From the NCBI RefSeq assembly GCF_008704535.1, contig NZ_CP023701.1, positions 4,630,001 through 4,694,000 on the forward strand: 64,000 nucleotides of DNA, read 5' to 3'. This stretch comes from Streptomyces subrutilus (GTDB taxonomy: Bacteria; Actinomycetota; Actinomycetes; Streptomycetales; Streptomycetaceae). Both the position numbers and the translations under genes were made by a program. Positions 46,362 through 55,541 of the stretch are shown here, piece by piece. The first letter of the stretch is position 1. Every line of letters starts with the position of its first letter. Under the pieces are notes generated by a model. The model did not search any database. It worked only from the letters and a program-made list of their open reading frames with translations, and was not told where the DNA came from.

Positions 46362-47051
46362 GTGATCCGATTCGACAGTGTCTCCAAGTCCTACCCGAAG
46401 CAGAACCGCCCCGCACTCAGAGATGTGTCCCTGGACATCGCCAAGGGCGAGTTCGTCTTCCTCGTCGGCTCCTCCGGCTCCGGCAAGTCCACCTTCCTGC
46501 GGCTGATCCTGCGCGAGGAGCGGGCGAGCCACGGCCAGGTGCACGTCCTGGGCAAGGACCTCGCCAAGCTCTCCAACTGGAAGGTCCCGCAGATGCGGCG
46601 CCAGCTGGGGACCGTCTTCCAGGACTTCCGCCTCCTCCCGAACAAGACGGTGGCCGAGAACGTGGCCTTCGCCCAGGAGGTCATCGGCAAGCCCCGGGGC
46701 GAGATCCGCAAGGCCGTCCCGCAGGTCCTGGAGCTCGTCGGCCTCGGCGGCAAGGAGGCCCGGATGCCCGGCGAGCTGTCCGGCGGCGAGCAGCAGCGCG
46801 TGGCCATCGCCCGCGCCTTCGTCAACCGGCCGGCCCTGCTGATCGCGGACGAGCCCACCGGCAACCTCGACCCGCAGACCTCCGTCGGCATCATGAAGCT
46901 GCTGGACCGGATCAACCGGACCGGCACCACCGTGATCATGGCGACGCACGACCAGCAGATCGTCGACCAGATGCGCAAGCGCGTCATCGAACTCGAACAG
47001 GGCCGTCTCGTACGCGACCAGTCGCGCGGCGTCTACGGCTACCAGCACTGA
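46362..47051 (+). CDS. ftsE: Cell division ATP-binding protein FtsE
   Basis: A protein of 229 aa: MIRFDSVSKSYPKQNRPALRDV, Walker A LVGSSGSGKSTFL, Q-loop VFQDFRLLPNKTV, signature ELSGGEQQRVAIARAF, Walker B LLIADEPTGNLDP and H-loop MATHD. FtsE pairs with FtsX in the membrane and controls peptidoglycan hydrolases at the division site. Only 9 bp separate it from ftsX. The start is a GTG with no clear ribosome site and a TATGGT box about 38 bp upstream. Confidence 0.97.
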   Translation: MIRFDSVSKSYPKQNRPALRDVSLDIAKGEFVFLVGSSGSGKSTFLRLILREERASHGQVHVLGKDLAKLSNWKVPQMRRQLGTVFQDFRLLPNKTVAENVAFAQEVIGKPRGEIRKAVPQVLELVGLGGKEARMPGELSGGEQQRVAIARAFVNRPALLIADEPTGNLDPQTSVGIMKLLDRINRTGTTVIMATHDQQIVDQMRKRVIELEQGRLVRDQSRGVYGYQH

Positions 47052-47060
47052 AAGGACGCC

Positions 47061-48029
47061 ATGCGCGCCCAGTTCGTCATGTCGGAGATCGGCGTCGGCC
47101 TCCGTCGCAATCTCACCATGACCTTCGCGGTCATCATCTCCGTGGCCCTGTCGCTGGCCCTGTTCGGAGGCTCCCTGCTCATGCGCGAGCAGGTGAGCAG
47201 CATGAAGGGCTACTGGTACGACAAGGCCAACGTCTCGATCTACCTCTGCAACAAGCAGGACGCGGCCGAGGCCAGCGAGCCCGCCGCCAAGCCGGACGGC
47301 TCGGCCTCCCAGGCCTCCGGCGTCGCCACCTGCCGCAAGGGCGCGGTGACGGCCGAGCAGAAGAAGCAGATCGAGACCGAGCTCAAGCAGATGGACCTGG
47401 TCAAGTCCGTCGCCTACGAGTCGGCCGACGAGGCCTACAAGCACTACCAGGAGCAGTACGGCCACACCGCGCTGGCCTCCTCGATCACCCCGGACCAGAT
47501 GCAGGAGTCCTACCGGGTCAAGCTGAAGAACCCGGAGAAGTACAAGGTGGTCACCTCCGCCTTCGCCGGCCGCGACGGCATCTACACCGTCGACGACCAG
47601 CGCAAGGAGATCGACGACCTCTTCCGCATCCTCAACTACCTGAACTTCGCCGCCCTCGGCATCATGCTGGTCATGCTGGTCGTGGCGCTGCTGCTGATCG
47701 TCAACACCGTGCGCGTCTCGGCGTTCAGCCGCAGGCGGGAGACCGGCATCATGCGGCTCGTGGGCGCCTCCAGCTTCTACATCCAGGTCCCCTTCATCAT
47801 GGAGGCGGCCGTCGCCGGCCTGATCGGCGCGCTCTTCGCCTGCGCCATGCTGGTCTCCGGCCAGTACTTCGTGATCGACCACGGCGTCGGCCTGCGCGAC
47901 AAGATCCAGCTCATCGACTTCATGGGCTGGAGCTCGGTCCTCGGCAAGCTCCCGTACGTCCTGTTCATCGGACTGCTGATGCCCTCCATGGCGGCCTTCG
48001 TCGCCCTGCGCAAGTACCTGAAGGTGTGA
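47061..48029 (+). CDS. ftsX: Cell division protein FtsX
   Basis: A protein of 322 aa with the FtsX layout: one helix near the N-terminus (LTMTFAVIISVALSLALFGG), an extracellular loop of about 170 residues, then three helices. The loop contains two cysteines (SIYLCNKQD and VATCRKG) that could form a disulfide. FtsX transmits ATP hydrolysis by FtsE to wall hydrolases, such as RipC in mycobacteria. The late motif FSRRRETGIMRLVGASSFYI is the conserved coupling segment. Confidence 0.96.
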   Translation: MRAQFVMSEIGVGLRRNLTMTFAVIISVALSLALFGGSLLMREQVSSMKGYWYDKANVSIYLCNKQDAAEASEPAAKPDGSASQASGVATCRKGAVTAEQKKQIETELKQMDLVKSVAYESADEAYKHYQEQYGHTALASSITPDQMQESYRVKLKNPEKYKVVTSAFAGRDGIYTVDDQRKEIDDLFRILNYLNFAALGIMLVMLVVALLLIVNTVRVSAFSRRRETGIMRLVGASSFYIQVPFIMEAAVAGLIGALFACAMLVSGQYFVIDHGVGLRDKIQLIDFMGWSSVLGKLPYVLFIGLLMPSMAAFVALRKYLKV

Positions 48030-48096
48030 CGAGCGCCCCGTGAGCCGTACGGTCAACCCTCCGTGACGGCGCGGGGCTTGTCCTAGACTCGGCGCC

Positions 48097-49284
48097 ATGC
48101 AGGGTCTGCCCGCCTTCTGTCTCCGGCCCCGCGACACGCGTCGCGGGGCCGTCCTGACGTTGGCCTTCCTCGCGGCCGTCACCACCGCCGCGAGCACCGG
48201 CTGCTGGGACCGCGAGGAGGCCGCGGAGCCGGCCGCCCCGGTCGCCCGCGGCGGCGGCCCCGGCCCGGCGGCCGCGCGCGCGAGCGGCACCGCCGACCGG
48301 GAGGCCGTGGCCCGGGCCGTCGCCGAGGCCGTCGCCGAAGGGAAGTCCGGGAAGAAGGCCGCCCAGGAGGTCGTCAGCCGCAGCGGCGACCGCTGGGGCA
48401 CCGTCTACGACCGCGGCGAGTACGCGGCCTTCGCCGAGGGCCTCGACGGCCGCTGGACCGGCGTCGGCCTGTGGGCGCGGCGCGAGCCGGACGGCGCGAT
48501 CGACGTGGACCGGGTCGAGCCCGGCGGCCCCGCCGCCCGGGCCGGGCTGCGCGCCGGGGACCGGCTGCTGAGCGTCGACGGGCACGGCGTGACCGGCCTG
48601 GCCGTGCCGGACGTCGTCTCCCTGCTGCGCGGCGCCTCCGGCACCCCCGTCGTCCTGGGCCTGAGCCGGGCCGGCGCCGATCTCACCGAGACCGTGCGCC
48701 GCGAGGAGCTGCGCACCGAGCCGGTGACGGCGGTCCGGCGCCCGGACGGCACCACCGTCGTCAAGGTGGCCTCCTTCACCCGCGGCTCCGGCGAGCTGGT
48801 CAGGGCCGCCGTCCGCGCGGCCCCGCCGGGCGCGGGCATCCTGCTGGACCTGCGCGGCAACCCGGGCGGGCTGGTCGCCGAGGCGGTCGCCGCGGCCTCC
48901 GCCTTCCTCGACGGCGGGCTGGTGGCGACGTACGACGTACGGGGCGAGCAGCGCGCCCTGTACGCGGCCCCGGGCGGCGACACGGCCCGGCCGCTGGTGG
49001 CCCTGGTCGACGGCGGCACGATGAGCGCCGCCGAGCTGCTGACGGGGGCCCTCCAGGACCGCGGCCGGGCGGTGGCGGTGGGCAGCCGCACCTTCGGCAA
49101 GGGTTCGGTGCAGATGCCGACCGCGCTCCCGGACGGTTCGGTGGCCGAGCTGACCGTGGGCACGTACCGCACTCCGGCGGGCCGCAGCCTCGACGGCACC
49201 GGCATCACCCCGGACCTGGCGGCGGGCGACGGGGCCGAGGAACGGGCCGCGGCGGTAATGGGTGGCCTCGGGGTGGGTCCGTAG
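48097..49284 (+). CDS. C-terminal processing peptidase (S41 family, PDZ)
   Basis: A protein of 395 aa. The N-terminus has a signal-anchor or lipoprotein-like stretch (GAVLTLAFLAAVTTAASTGCW). A PDZ domain is at about 125-205 (PGGPAARAGLRAGDRLLSVDG), followed by the peptidase. The catalytic Ser310 is in DGGTMSAAELL and the general-base Lys335 in RTFGKGSVQMP, 25 residues apart as expected for a Ser/Lys dyad. It probably trims exported or membrane proteins, and its place after ftsEX hints at division or wall proteins. TAGACT seven bases before the ATG suggests a leaderless transcript. Confidence 0.93.
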   Translation: MQGLPAFCLRPRDTRRGAVLTLAFLAAVTTAASTGCWDREEAAEPAAPVARGGGPGPAAARASGTADREAVARAVAEAVAEGKSGKKAAQEVVSRSGDRWGTVYDRGEYAAFAEGLDGRWTGVGLWARREPDGAIDVDRVEPGGPAARAGLRAGDRLLSVDGHGVTGLAVPDVVSLLRGASGTPVVLGLSRAGADLTETVRREELRTEPVTAVRRPDGTTVVKVASFTRGSGELVRAAVRAAPPGAGILLDLRGNPGGLVAEAVAAASAFLDGGLVATYDVRGEQRALYAAPGGDTARPLVALVDGGTMSAAELLTGALQDRGRAVAVGSRTFGKGSVQMPTALPDGSVAELTVGTYRTPAGRSLDGTGITPDLAAGDGAEERAAAVMGGLGVGP

Positions 49285-49302
49285 TGCGAAAATGACCGCA
49301 CT

Positions 49303-49788
49303 ATGGCTAAGGAAAAAGGGCGCAAGCTGATCGCGCAGAACAAGAAGGCGCGGCACGACTACACGATCGTCGACACCTACGAGTGCGGGATCGTGCTCAC
49401 CGGGACCGAGGTCAAGTCCCTGCGCCAGGGGCGGGCCTCGCTGGTCGACGGGTTCGTGACGATGGAGAGCCGCGAGGCGTGGCTCTACAACGTGCACGTG
49501 CCGGAGTACAGCCAGGGCACCTGGACCAACCACAGCGCCCGGCGCAAGCGCAAGCTCCTCATGCACCGCGAGGAGATCGACAAGCTGGAGTCGAAGGCGT
49601 CGGAGTCGGGCCACACGATCGTGCCGCTGTCCCTGTACTTCAAGGACGGCCGGGCGAAGGTGGAGATCGCGCTGGCGAAGGGCAAGAAGGAGTACGACAA
49701 GCGGCAGACCCTCCGCGAGAAGCAGGACACCCGCGAGACCAACCGCGCCATCTCGGCGATCCGGCGCAAGCAGCGGGGTACGGTTTAA
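49303..49788 (+). CDS. smpB: SsrA-binding protein SmpB
   Basis: A protein of 161 aa that binds tmRNA and brings it to stalled ribosomes. Hallmarks are NKKARHDYTIVDTYECGIVLTGTEVKSLR, the loop YSQGTWTNHSARRKRKLL, and the basic C-terminal tail IRRKQRG that mimics an anticodon stem in the mRNA channel. It lies 18 bp after the protease gene and 105 bp before ssrA, which puts both parts of the rescue system together. Confidence 0.98.
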   Translation: MAKEKGRKLIAQNKKARHDYTIVDTYECGIVLTGTEVKSLRQGRASLVDGFVTMESREAWLYNVHVPEYSQGTWTNHSARRKRKLLMHREEIDKLESKASESGHTIVPLSLYFKDGRAKVEIALAKGKKEYDKRQTLREKQDTRETNRAISAIRRKQRGTV

Positions 49789-49893
49789 TCTCCTGGCACG
49801 CGGTGGTCCACTTCGCGTACCATGGCGTCAGCACCACGCGCTGAACGGTGGAGCTGCTCGAAGCAGTACACAACTGAACAGCGTGTCAAGCAT

Positions 49894-50282
49894 GGGGATG
49901 ATCGGTTTCGACAGCGGATGTCGATGCAGGGGAAGCGAGCCGAGGAAGCGGCAATGATCTCGCTAACCACATGTCGCAAACAATAATCGCCAACTCCAAG
50001 AGCGATAACTCCCGCTTCACCCTCGCTGCCTAATAACAGTGAGCTGAAGCCTCTGTGAGGAGCGTCAGCCCGGAAGTGGTCCCGGTCCGGATCCTGGCGT
50101 CAACTAGGGATCTAAACCTCTAACCCCGGTCACGGGGGCTGGAGGGAAACCAAACAGTGACTGAGCCCGTCGGAGACTTGTCCGTGTGATCTCCGGGGCT
50201 GAGAAAAGCGCAGCGGACTGCGCTCGGAGAAGCCCTGCTTCTGCACCGTTGGACGCGGGTTCGATTCCCGCCATCTCCACCA
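49894..50282 (+). ncRNA. ssrA: Transfer-messenger RNA (tmRNA)
   Basis: 389 nt. The 5' end GGGGATGATCGGTTTCGACA pairs with the 3' end CATCTCC followed by ACCA (50272-50282), forming the tRNA-like acceptor stem. The T-arm is gcgggttcgattcccgc. The tag frame resumes at GCC (49989) and reads ANSKSDNSRFTLAA before TAATAA (50031). The LAA end is the ClpXP degradation signal. It differs from the longer S. coelicolor tag as I recall it. The CCA end is encoded. Confidence 0.97.
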
Positions 50283-50296
50283 CCCCATGTGGGCAC

Positions 50297-50329
50297 AGGC
50301 CCCGCGGCCTCGACGCTGCGGGGCCTTTG
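50297..50329 (+). terminator. ssrA terminator
   Basis: AGGCCCCGC (50297-50305) pairs with GCGGGGCCT (50318-50326), followed by TTG, 15 bp after the tmRNA end. It also abuts the stop of the convergent MFS gene. Confidence 0.85.
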
Positions 50330-51625
50330 TCATGCCCGGACGCGCGCGGCCGCCGCGGCGGGCAGGGACAGGGCCGCGGCGGCGGCCGGGAGCAGGTACG
50401 CCGTGGTCGTGCCCAGGTGGTCGACCGCGAGGCCGGCGGTGGCCGAGCCGGCGGCGATGCCCGTCATGATCGCGGTCACCGCGAGGGTCATCCCCTCGTT
50501 GAGGCGGCCCCCGGGGGTGAGCGCGTGGACCCGGGACATCGCGGTGACCATCGTCGGGGCCGTGGCCATGCCGGCCAGCAGCAGGGCCCCCGCGAGGGCG
50601 GCCAGCGAGCCCGTCGCGGCCGCCGCCCAGGGCAGCGCCATGCACGCGGCCATGGCCGACAGGCACAGGGGCAGGCCGCGCGGGCGCAGGGTGCCGTAGA
50701 CCAGCCCGGCCGCGCAGGCGCCGGCCGCCTGGAGGGCCAGGACCGGGCCGGAGGCGGCGCCCAGGCCGTACGCGTCGAGGTGGGCGATGGAGGTGACCTC
50801 CATCGAGCCGAAGACCGCGCCCAGGGCCAGGAAGAGGAGCAGCAGCGGCCCCAGCGCGCGCAGCGGGGAGCGGGAGCCGCGCGGGGGCACCGCGGACGGC
50901 GGGGGCTCCGTGGCGCGCTGCGCGGCGAAGACGAGTATTCCGGTCAGGAGCAGGACCGCGGCGGTGAGGGTGCCCGCCTCGGGGAAGACGGCGGTGCACA
51001 GGAGGGCCGCCAGGACCGGGCCGAGCATGAAGCACAGCTCGTCGGCGGCCTGCTCGAAGGACATCGCCGTGTGGTGCGCGGCGGGGGAGCCGTGCAGCAG
51101 GTGGGTCCAGCGGGCCCGGGACATGCCGCCGGTGTTGGGGGTGGTGGCGGTGGCCGCGTACGAGGCGAAGAGGGTCCAGGCGGGCGCACCGGAGCGCACG
51201 CACGCGACGAGGGACAGGGAGCCGAGGACGGCGATCGCCGCGGCCGGTACGGCGATCCGGGCCTGGCCGTACCGGTCGACCAGCCGGGCCGTCCAGGGCG
51301 CCACCAGAGCCGTGGCGGCCACGCCGGTGGCGGTGACAGCGCCGGCCAGGGCGTACGAACCGCGCTGCCCGGCGATCATCATCACCGCGCTGATCCCGAA
51401 CATGCCCATGGGGAGCCGGGCGAGCAGGTTCCCCGCCGTGAAGGCCCGGGTGCCGGGGAGCGCGAACAGCCGGCGGTAGGGGCCGTGCGGGCGGGCCCGG
51501 CGGCCGGGCGCCGGGGCGGCGATGACCAGGGTGCCGCCGGTCACCGCCATCCGGGGCATCGTCCGGGGCGTGGTGGTGCCGTGCGTGGTGCCGCACGTGA
51601 TGGCGGGGGTGGGGGCGGTGGGCAT
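50330..51625 (-). CDS. MFS transporter
   Basis: A protein of 431 aa with about 12 hydrophobic helices. The motif between helices 2 and 3 is ALVAPWTARLVDRYGQARI, a variant of the MFS D-R-x-G motif. A hydrophilic central loop (QRATEPPPSAVPPRGSRSPL) splits the halves. It is probably a small-molecule exporter; the substrate is unknown. The N-terminal 35 residues (Thr/Pro-rich) are uncertain, and an ATG 25 codons downstream (MAVTGGTLV) is possible. A LysR gene diverges 84 bp away and is the likely regulator. The frame remains open far upstream by codon bias only. Confidence 0.9.
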   Translation of the reverse strand: MPTAPTPAITCGTTHGTTTPRTMPRMAVTGGTLVIAAPAPGRRARPHGPYRRLFALPGTRAFTAGNLLARLPMGMFGISAVMMIAGQRGSYALAGAVTATGVAATALVAPWTARLVDRYGQARIAVPAAAIAVLGSLSLVACVRSGAPAWTLFASYAATATTPNTGGMSRARWTHLLHGSPAAHHTAMSFEQAADELCFMLGPVLAALLCTAVFPEAGTLTAAVLLLTGILVFAAQRATEPPPSAVPPRGSRSPLRALGPLLLLFLALGAVFGSMEVTSIAHLDAYGLGAASGPVLALQAAGACAAGLVYGTLRPRGLPLCLSAMAACMALPWAAAATGSLAALAGALLLAGMATAPTMVTAMSRVHALTPGGRLNEGMTLAVTAIMTGIAAGSATAGLAVDHLGTTTAYLLPAAAAALSLPAAAAARVRA

Positions 51626-51709
51626 GGGAACAGCCTCGGGCCGGGTCCCGGCCGCGGTCCAACACCTGTGCGCGGGCCATTGACCGCTCCCTGTTGTTAG
51701 TCTCCGCGG

Positions 51710-52744
51710 GTGATGCCCCGTGATGTGGACCCCCGCCTGCTCCGCGGGTTCGTCGCCGCCGCCGAAGAGCTGCACTTCACCCGCGCCGCCGCCCGCCTCT
51801 ACGTGGCCCAGCAGGCCCTCAGCCGGGACGTGCGCCGCCTGGAACGGGCCCTGGACGCGAGCCTGTTCGTCCGGACCACCCGGCAGGTCGCGCTGACCCC
51901 CGAGGGGGAGCTCCTGCTGCCGCTGGCCCGGCGGGTGCTGCGCGCGCACGAGGAGCTCGCCTCCGCCTTCGGCGCCGGGGCCGGGCCGCGCGTGCTCCTC
52001 GTCGACGTCAACACCGACGGGCCCGGCACCGGGCGCACCGTCCTGGAGCGCGCCCGCGACCTCGCCCCGGACTGCGAGCTGATGGCCCGCTTCGAGAGCG
52101 GGCTCACCCACGCCGCCGCCGAGATCACGGCCGGCCGGCTGGACGTCTCCTTCGGGTACGCCGACGGCCTCGACCCGGCGCAGGCCGCCCGCCTCGACCG
52201 GTGCCCGGTCCGGTACGAGCCGCTGGCCGTGCTGCTGCCGCGGGGCCACCGGCTGGCCGGGTGCGGGGCCGTACCGCTGGACGGGCTGGCAGGGGAGGCG
52301 GTGTACGCGGGCGCCGGGAACCCGCGGACCCGGGAGTGGACCGGGCTGGCCAGCGAGCTGTTCGCCGGCCGGGGGATCGCGGTGGCGCCACCCGCGCCGG
52401 TCGCGATGGGCAAGGAGGAGTTCGGGCGGGTGATGGCCAAGACCCGCAACCCGGTGCTGGTCTCGGTGGACTTCCCCGACATGCCGGGCAGCGTGAAGCG
52501 GCCGCTGACCGGGCCCGTCCCGCTGTCGCCGCTGTCCATGGTGTGGCGCAGAGGCTTCGAGCACCCCGGCCTGGACGCCCTGCGCACGGCCGCCGCGGCC
52601 CTGGCCGCCGAGCACGGGTGGCTCACCGCGCCGCCCGGCGGCTGGATTCCCGAGTCCTGCCGCCGGACCGGTGCCTGGGCCGCCGGGTCCCGGGGCGGCG
52701 CCGACGGCGCTGGCGGCGCGATCCCGGAGGTGCCCGGCCGGTGA
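51710..52744 (+). CDS. LysR-family transcriptional regulator
   Basis: A protein of 344 aa. The N-terminal winged helix is standard (RLLRGFVAAAEELHFTRAAARLYVAQQALSRDVRRLE), followed by an effector-binding domain (LLVDVNTDGPGTGRTVLE). TAGTCT (51698-51703) six bases before the GTG suggests a leaderless transcript. It diverges from the MFS transporter gene, the usual LysR target arrangement. The effector is unknown. Confidence 0.92.
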   Translation: MMPRDVDPRLLRGFVAAAEELHFTRAAARLYVAQQALSRDVRRLERALDASLFVRTTRQVALTPEGELLLPLARRVLRAHEELASAFGAGAGPRVLLVDVNTDGPGTGRTVLERARDLAPDCELMARFESGLTHAAAEITAGRLDVSFGYADGLDPAQAARLDRCPVRYEPLAVLLPRGHRLAGCGAVPLDGLAGEAVYAGAGNPRTREWTGLASELFAGRGIAVAPPAPVAMGKEEFGRVMAKTRNPVLVSVDFPDMPGSVKRPLTGPVPLSPLSMVWRRGFEHPGLDALRTAAAALAAEHGWLTAPPGGWIPESCRRTGAWAAGSRGGADGAGGAIPEVPGR

Positions 52745-53026
52745 CGGGCGGGTGGTGACGGGCGGCCGGTGGGCGGCGGGCCACCCCGGCCCGGCGGTCC
52801 CGCGGCCGACGCGGGCGCGCTCGCGCGGCCGGGCGGTATACCTTCGCCGCCCCGCCGGTCCGGAGGCCGGGTGGCGGCAACGCCCCGGCCGCGCGGCGGT
52901 TAACGGGCCCGAAACGCGGCGGAACCGGGCCGGACACGCCGTGTTGGCAGGCTCTGCCCCTCCGGCTCGGGCTCCGGATCCCCCTGCCGCCGCCCGCGCC
53001 ACCGGACCCCGGGCGAGGCAGGTCAC

Positions 53027-54208
53027 ATGCGCGACGACAGGCAGCACCACGGCCCCGGGCCCCTCGCGGGCTTCACCGTCGCGGTCACCGCCGCGCGGGC
53101 CGACGAGCTGATCGCCCTGCTGCGCGGCCGCGGGGCCGCCGTGGTGCACGCCCCCGCGCCGCGGACCGCACCCCCCGCCGAGGACGCCGAACTGCGCGCC
53201 GCCACCCAGCGGTTGATCCGCCGGCCCCCCGACACGGCCGTCGTCACCGGCGGCGCCGGATGGCGTGCCTGGACCGGCGCCGCCGACGCGTGGGGGATCG
53301 GCGCCGCGCTGCGCGAGCGGCTGCGGCACGCCGAACTGCTCGCGCACGGACCGGAGGCCGGGGCCGCCGTCCGGGCGGCCGGACTCGCCGCGCGGCCGTT
53401 CCCGCAGGCGCCGTCGCCCGCCGCGCTGCGGGACCGGCTGGTGGCGGCCGGGATGGCCGGGCGCCGGGTCGCGCTCCTGCTGCACGGTGATCCGCCGCCC
53501 GGCCTGCCCGAGGCCCTGCGGGCCGCCGGGGCCGAGGTGGTGGCCGTACCGGTCCACCGGTGGCCGGCCCCGGCCGGCCTCGCGCCGTTCGACCGGCTGC
53601 TCGACGCGGTGGCCGCCGGCGGGGTGGACGCGCTCGCCCTCACCTCGCCGTCGGCGGCGGCCGCCCTGCCGGCGCGGGCCGCGGAGCGCGGGATGAGGGA
53701 GGCCGTGCTGGCCGCGCTGCGCGGCGGCGTGCTCGCCGCCTGCACGGGTCCCGGGACGGCGCCGGCGCTGCGGGCGCACGGACTGGACCCGGCGGAGCCG
53801 CAGCGGCCCGGGGCGGGCCCGCTGGTGGGACTCCTGTGCCGGGAACTGCCCGGCCGGGCACGGGTGCTGCCGGTGGCCGGGCGCCGCCTGGAGGTGCGCG
53901 GCCACGCTGTGCTCCTCGACGCCGAACTGCGCCCCGTGCAGCCGGCCCCCATGGCCCTGCTGCGCGCGCTGGCCCGGCGGCCGGGCCGGGTCGTCTCGCG
54001 GGCCGACCTGCTGCGGGCACTGCCGGGGGCCGGGCGGGACGAGCACGCGGTGGAGAGCGCGGTGGCCCGGCTGCGGGCGGCGCTGGGGGCGCCGGAGCTG
54101 ATCCGGACCGTCGTCAAACGCGGGTACGGGCTGTCGCTGGACGCGGGCGCGGCCGGGGACCCCCCGCGGCCGGACCCGGTCCGGGCGCCGGGCCGGGGTG
54201 TCGGCTAG
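53027..54208 (+). CDS. Uroporphyrinogen-III synthase-like protein fused to a winged-helix DNA-binding domain
   Basis: A protein of 393 aa. Residues about 12-255 have the HemD fold (PLAGFTVAVTAARADELIALLRGRGAAVVHAPA; ALTSPSAAAALPARAAERG). Residues about 280-375 are an OmpR-type winged helix (MALLRALARRPGRVVSRADLLRALPG, then HAVESAVARLRAALGAPELIRTVVKRGYGL). This fusion is known in actinobacteria, Rv0260c being an example, and has been linked to nitrite/sulfite or haem-related regulation. It is not in a haem operon here. It may be a regulator that senses a tetrapyrrole, but that is inference. The last 25 residues are low complexity. Confidence 0.88.
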   Translation: MRDDRQHHGPGPLAGFTVAVTAARADELIALLRGRGAAVVHAPAPRTAPPAEDAELRAATQRLIRRPPDTAVVTGGAGWRAWTGAADAWGIGAALRERLRHAELLAHGPEAGAAVRAAGLAARPFPQAPSPAALRDRLVAAGMAGRRVALLLHGDPPPGLPEALRAAGAEVVAVPVHRWPAPAGLAPFDRLLDAVAAGGVDALALTSPSAAAALPARAAERGMREAVLAALRGGVLAACTGPGTAPALRAHGLDPAEPQRPGAGPLVGLLCRELPGRARVLPVAGRRLEVRGHAVLLDAELRPVQPAPMALLRALARRPGRVVSRADLLRALPGAGRDEHAVESAVARLRAALGAPELIRTVVKRGYGLSLDAGAAGDPPRPDPVRAPGRGVG

Positions 54209-54217
54209 CGTGCCCGG

Positions 54218-54772
54218 ATGATCATTGACGGAGTGGGGATGCGCGGGCTGGAGCCCGGGGACGCCGCCGGACTGGCCCACGCGCTGGCCCGCAACCGGGC
54301 GTACATGGCCCCCTTCGAGCCGTACCGGTCCGCCCGCTTCTACACCGAGGCGGGCCAGCGGGACCGCGTCGAGGGCATGCTCGCCGACCGCGACGCGGGC
54401 CGCGCCCGCCCGTACGTGCTCGTCGAGGCGGCCACGGGCCGGCCCGTCGGGGCGATCAACCTCGGCGCGATCACGCTCGGCCCGCTGTGCAGCGGCGGCA
54501 TCGGCTACTGGGTCGCCGAGGCCTGGAACGGCAGGGGACTGGCCACCGCCGCGCTGGAGGAGGTCTGCCGGATCGCCCGCGACGACGTCGGCCTGCACCG
54601 GGTCGAGGCGGGGACGCTCGTCGACAACCTGGCCTCGCAGCGGGTCCTGGCCAAGGCCGGCTTCGAGCAGTACGGGCTCGCCCCGAACTACCTCCACGTC
54701 AACGGCGCCTGGCGCGACCACCGCCTCTTCCAGCGGCTGCTGCACGCGGACCCGCCGCCGCCCGCCGACTGA
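54218..54772 (+). CDS. GNAT-family N-acetyltransferase (RimJ-like)
   Basis: A protein of 184 aa: MRGLEPGDAAGLAHALARNRAYMAPFEPYR, then GGIGYWVAEAWNGRGLATAALEEV (acetyl-CoA binding) and VDNLASQRVLAKAGFEQYGLA. It resembles ribosomal-protein alanine acetyltransferases, but the substrate is unknown. TAGCGT (54206-54211) six bases before the ATG suggests a leaderless transcript starting inside the 9-bp gap after the HemD-like gene. Confidence 0.9.
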   Translation: MIIDGVGMRGLEPGDAAGLAHALARNRAYMAPFEPYRSARFYTEAGQRDRVEGMLADRDAGRARPYVLVEAATGRPVGAINLGAITLGPLCSGGIGYWVAEAWNGRGLATAALEEVCRIARDDVGLHRVEAGTLVDNLASQRVLAKAGFEQYGLAPNYLHVNGAWRDHRLFQRLLHADPPPPAD

Positions 54773-54866
54773 TCCCGGCGCGGCGCGGGGGGTTCCGCCG
54801 CGCCCGGCCCGCGGGCACTCTGGGAGCGGCGGCGGGCGGGGTTCCGGCGAGCGAGGCGGTGACGGC

Positions 54867-55427
54867 ATGTGGTTCGACTCCGGGAGGATCTGCCTGGACC
54901 TGGCGGCCACCTCCGCACCCCGCGAGGGGCTCCGCGACGGCGACGGGCTGCGGCTGTGGCTCGCCGGCGCCGGACTGGTGCCCGACCGGACGCCGCTGGC
55001 CCGGGTGGACCCCGACTGGGCGGCCGCCTTCCGGGCGCTGCGCGGGGACGTGGAGGCGCTGGTACGGGCGGAACTGGACGGAGCCGATCCGCGGGAGCCG
55101 GCGCTCTCCCGGGTCAACGCGCTGGCCGCCGGACCACCCCCGGGACTCTGCGCGGTGCGGGACCACGAAGGCCGGCTCGTACGGGAGTTGTGCGGCGGCG
55201 TCGACTGCGGGGCGCTGCTCGCCGCCGTGGCCCGGGACGCCGTCGAGCTGCTGACCGACCCCGGCGACCGGGACCGGCTGCGGATCTGCGCGGGCGCGGG
55301 CTGCACCCGCGTCTACCTGGACACCTCCCGCGGCCGCCGGCGCCGCTGGTGCTCCAGCGAGCGGTGCGGCAACCGGGAGCGCGTCGCCCGGCACCGCCGG
55401 CGGGCCCTGGCGGCCGGGGCCGGATAG
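54867..55427 (+). CDS. CGNR zinc-finger protein (ABATE domain)
   Basis: A protein of 186 aa. The N-terminal ABATE region (GRICLDLAATSAPREGLRDGDGLRLWL) is followed by the C-terminal zinc finger at about 145-175. The finger reads RICAGAGCTRVYLDTSRGRR, then RWCSSERCGNRERV, with four Cys and the CGNR signature. These proteins are putative transcription regulators found mostly in actinobacteria. No partner is evident. The ATG at 54867 (MWFDSG) has only a weak GAGG upstream. Confidence 0.88.
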   Translation: MWFDSGRICLDLAATSAPREGLRDGDGLRLWLAGAGLVPDRTPLARVDPDWAAAFRALRGDVEALVRAELDGADPREPALSRVNALAAGPPPGLCAVRDHEGRLVRELCGGVDCGALLAAVARDAVELLTDPGDRDRLRICAGAGCTRVYLDTSRGRRRRWCSSERCGNRERVARHRRRALAAGAG

Positions 55428-55541
55428 CCGGCGGCCGCCCGGGGAGCCGTCCCGAAGGTCCGGTTCCGGAACGGGCATGCGGACAGGGCCCGGATTCGCG
55501 TACGGTTGACGGTCGCCCATGCACGTCAGAAGGGGGCCTTG

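Noticed and set aside
50330..55306. A 1658-codon minus-strand frame
   Set aside because: Only the last 431 codons (the MFS transporter) look like a protein. The rest is antisense to LysR, HemD-like, GNAT and CGNR genes.
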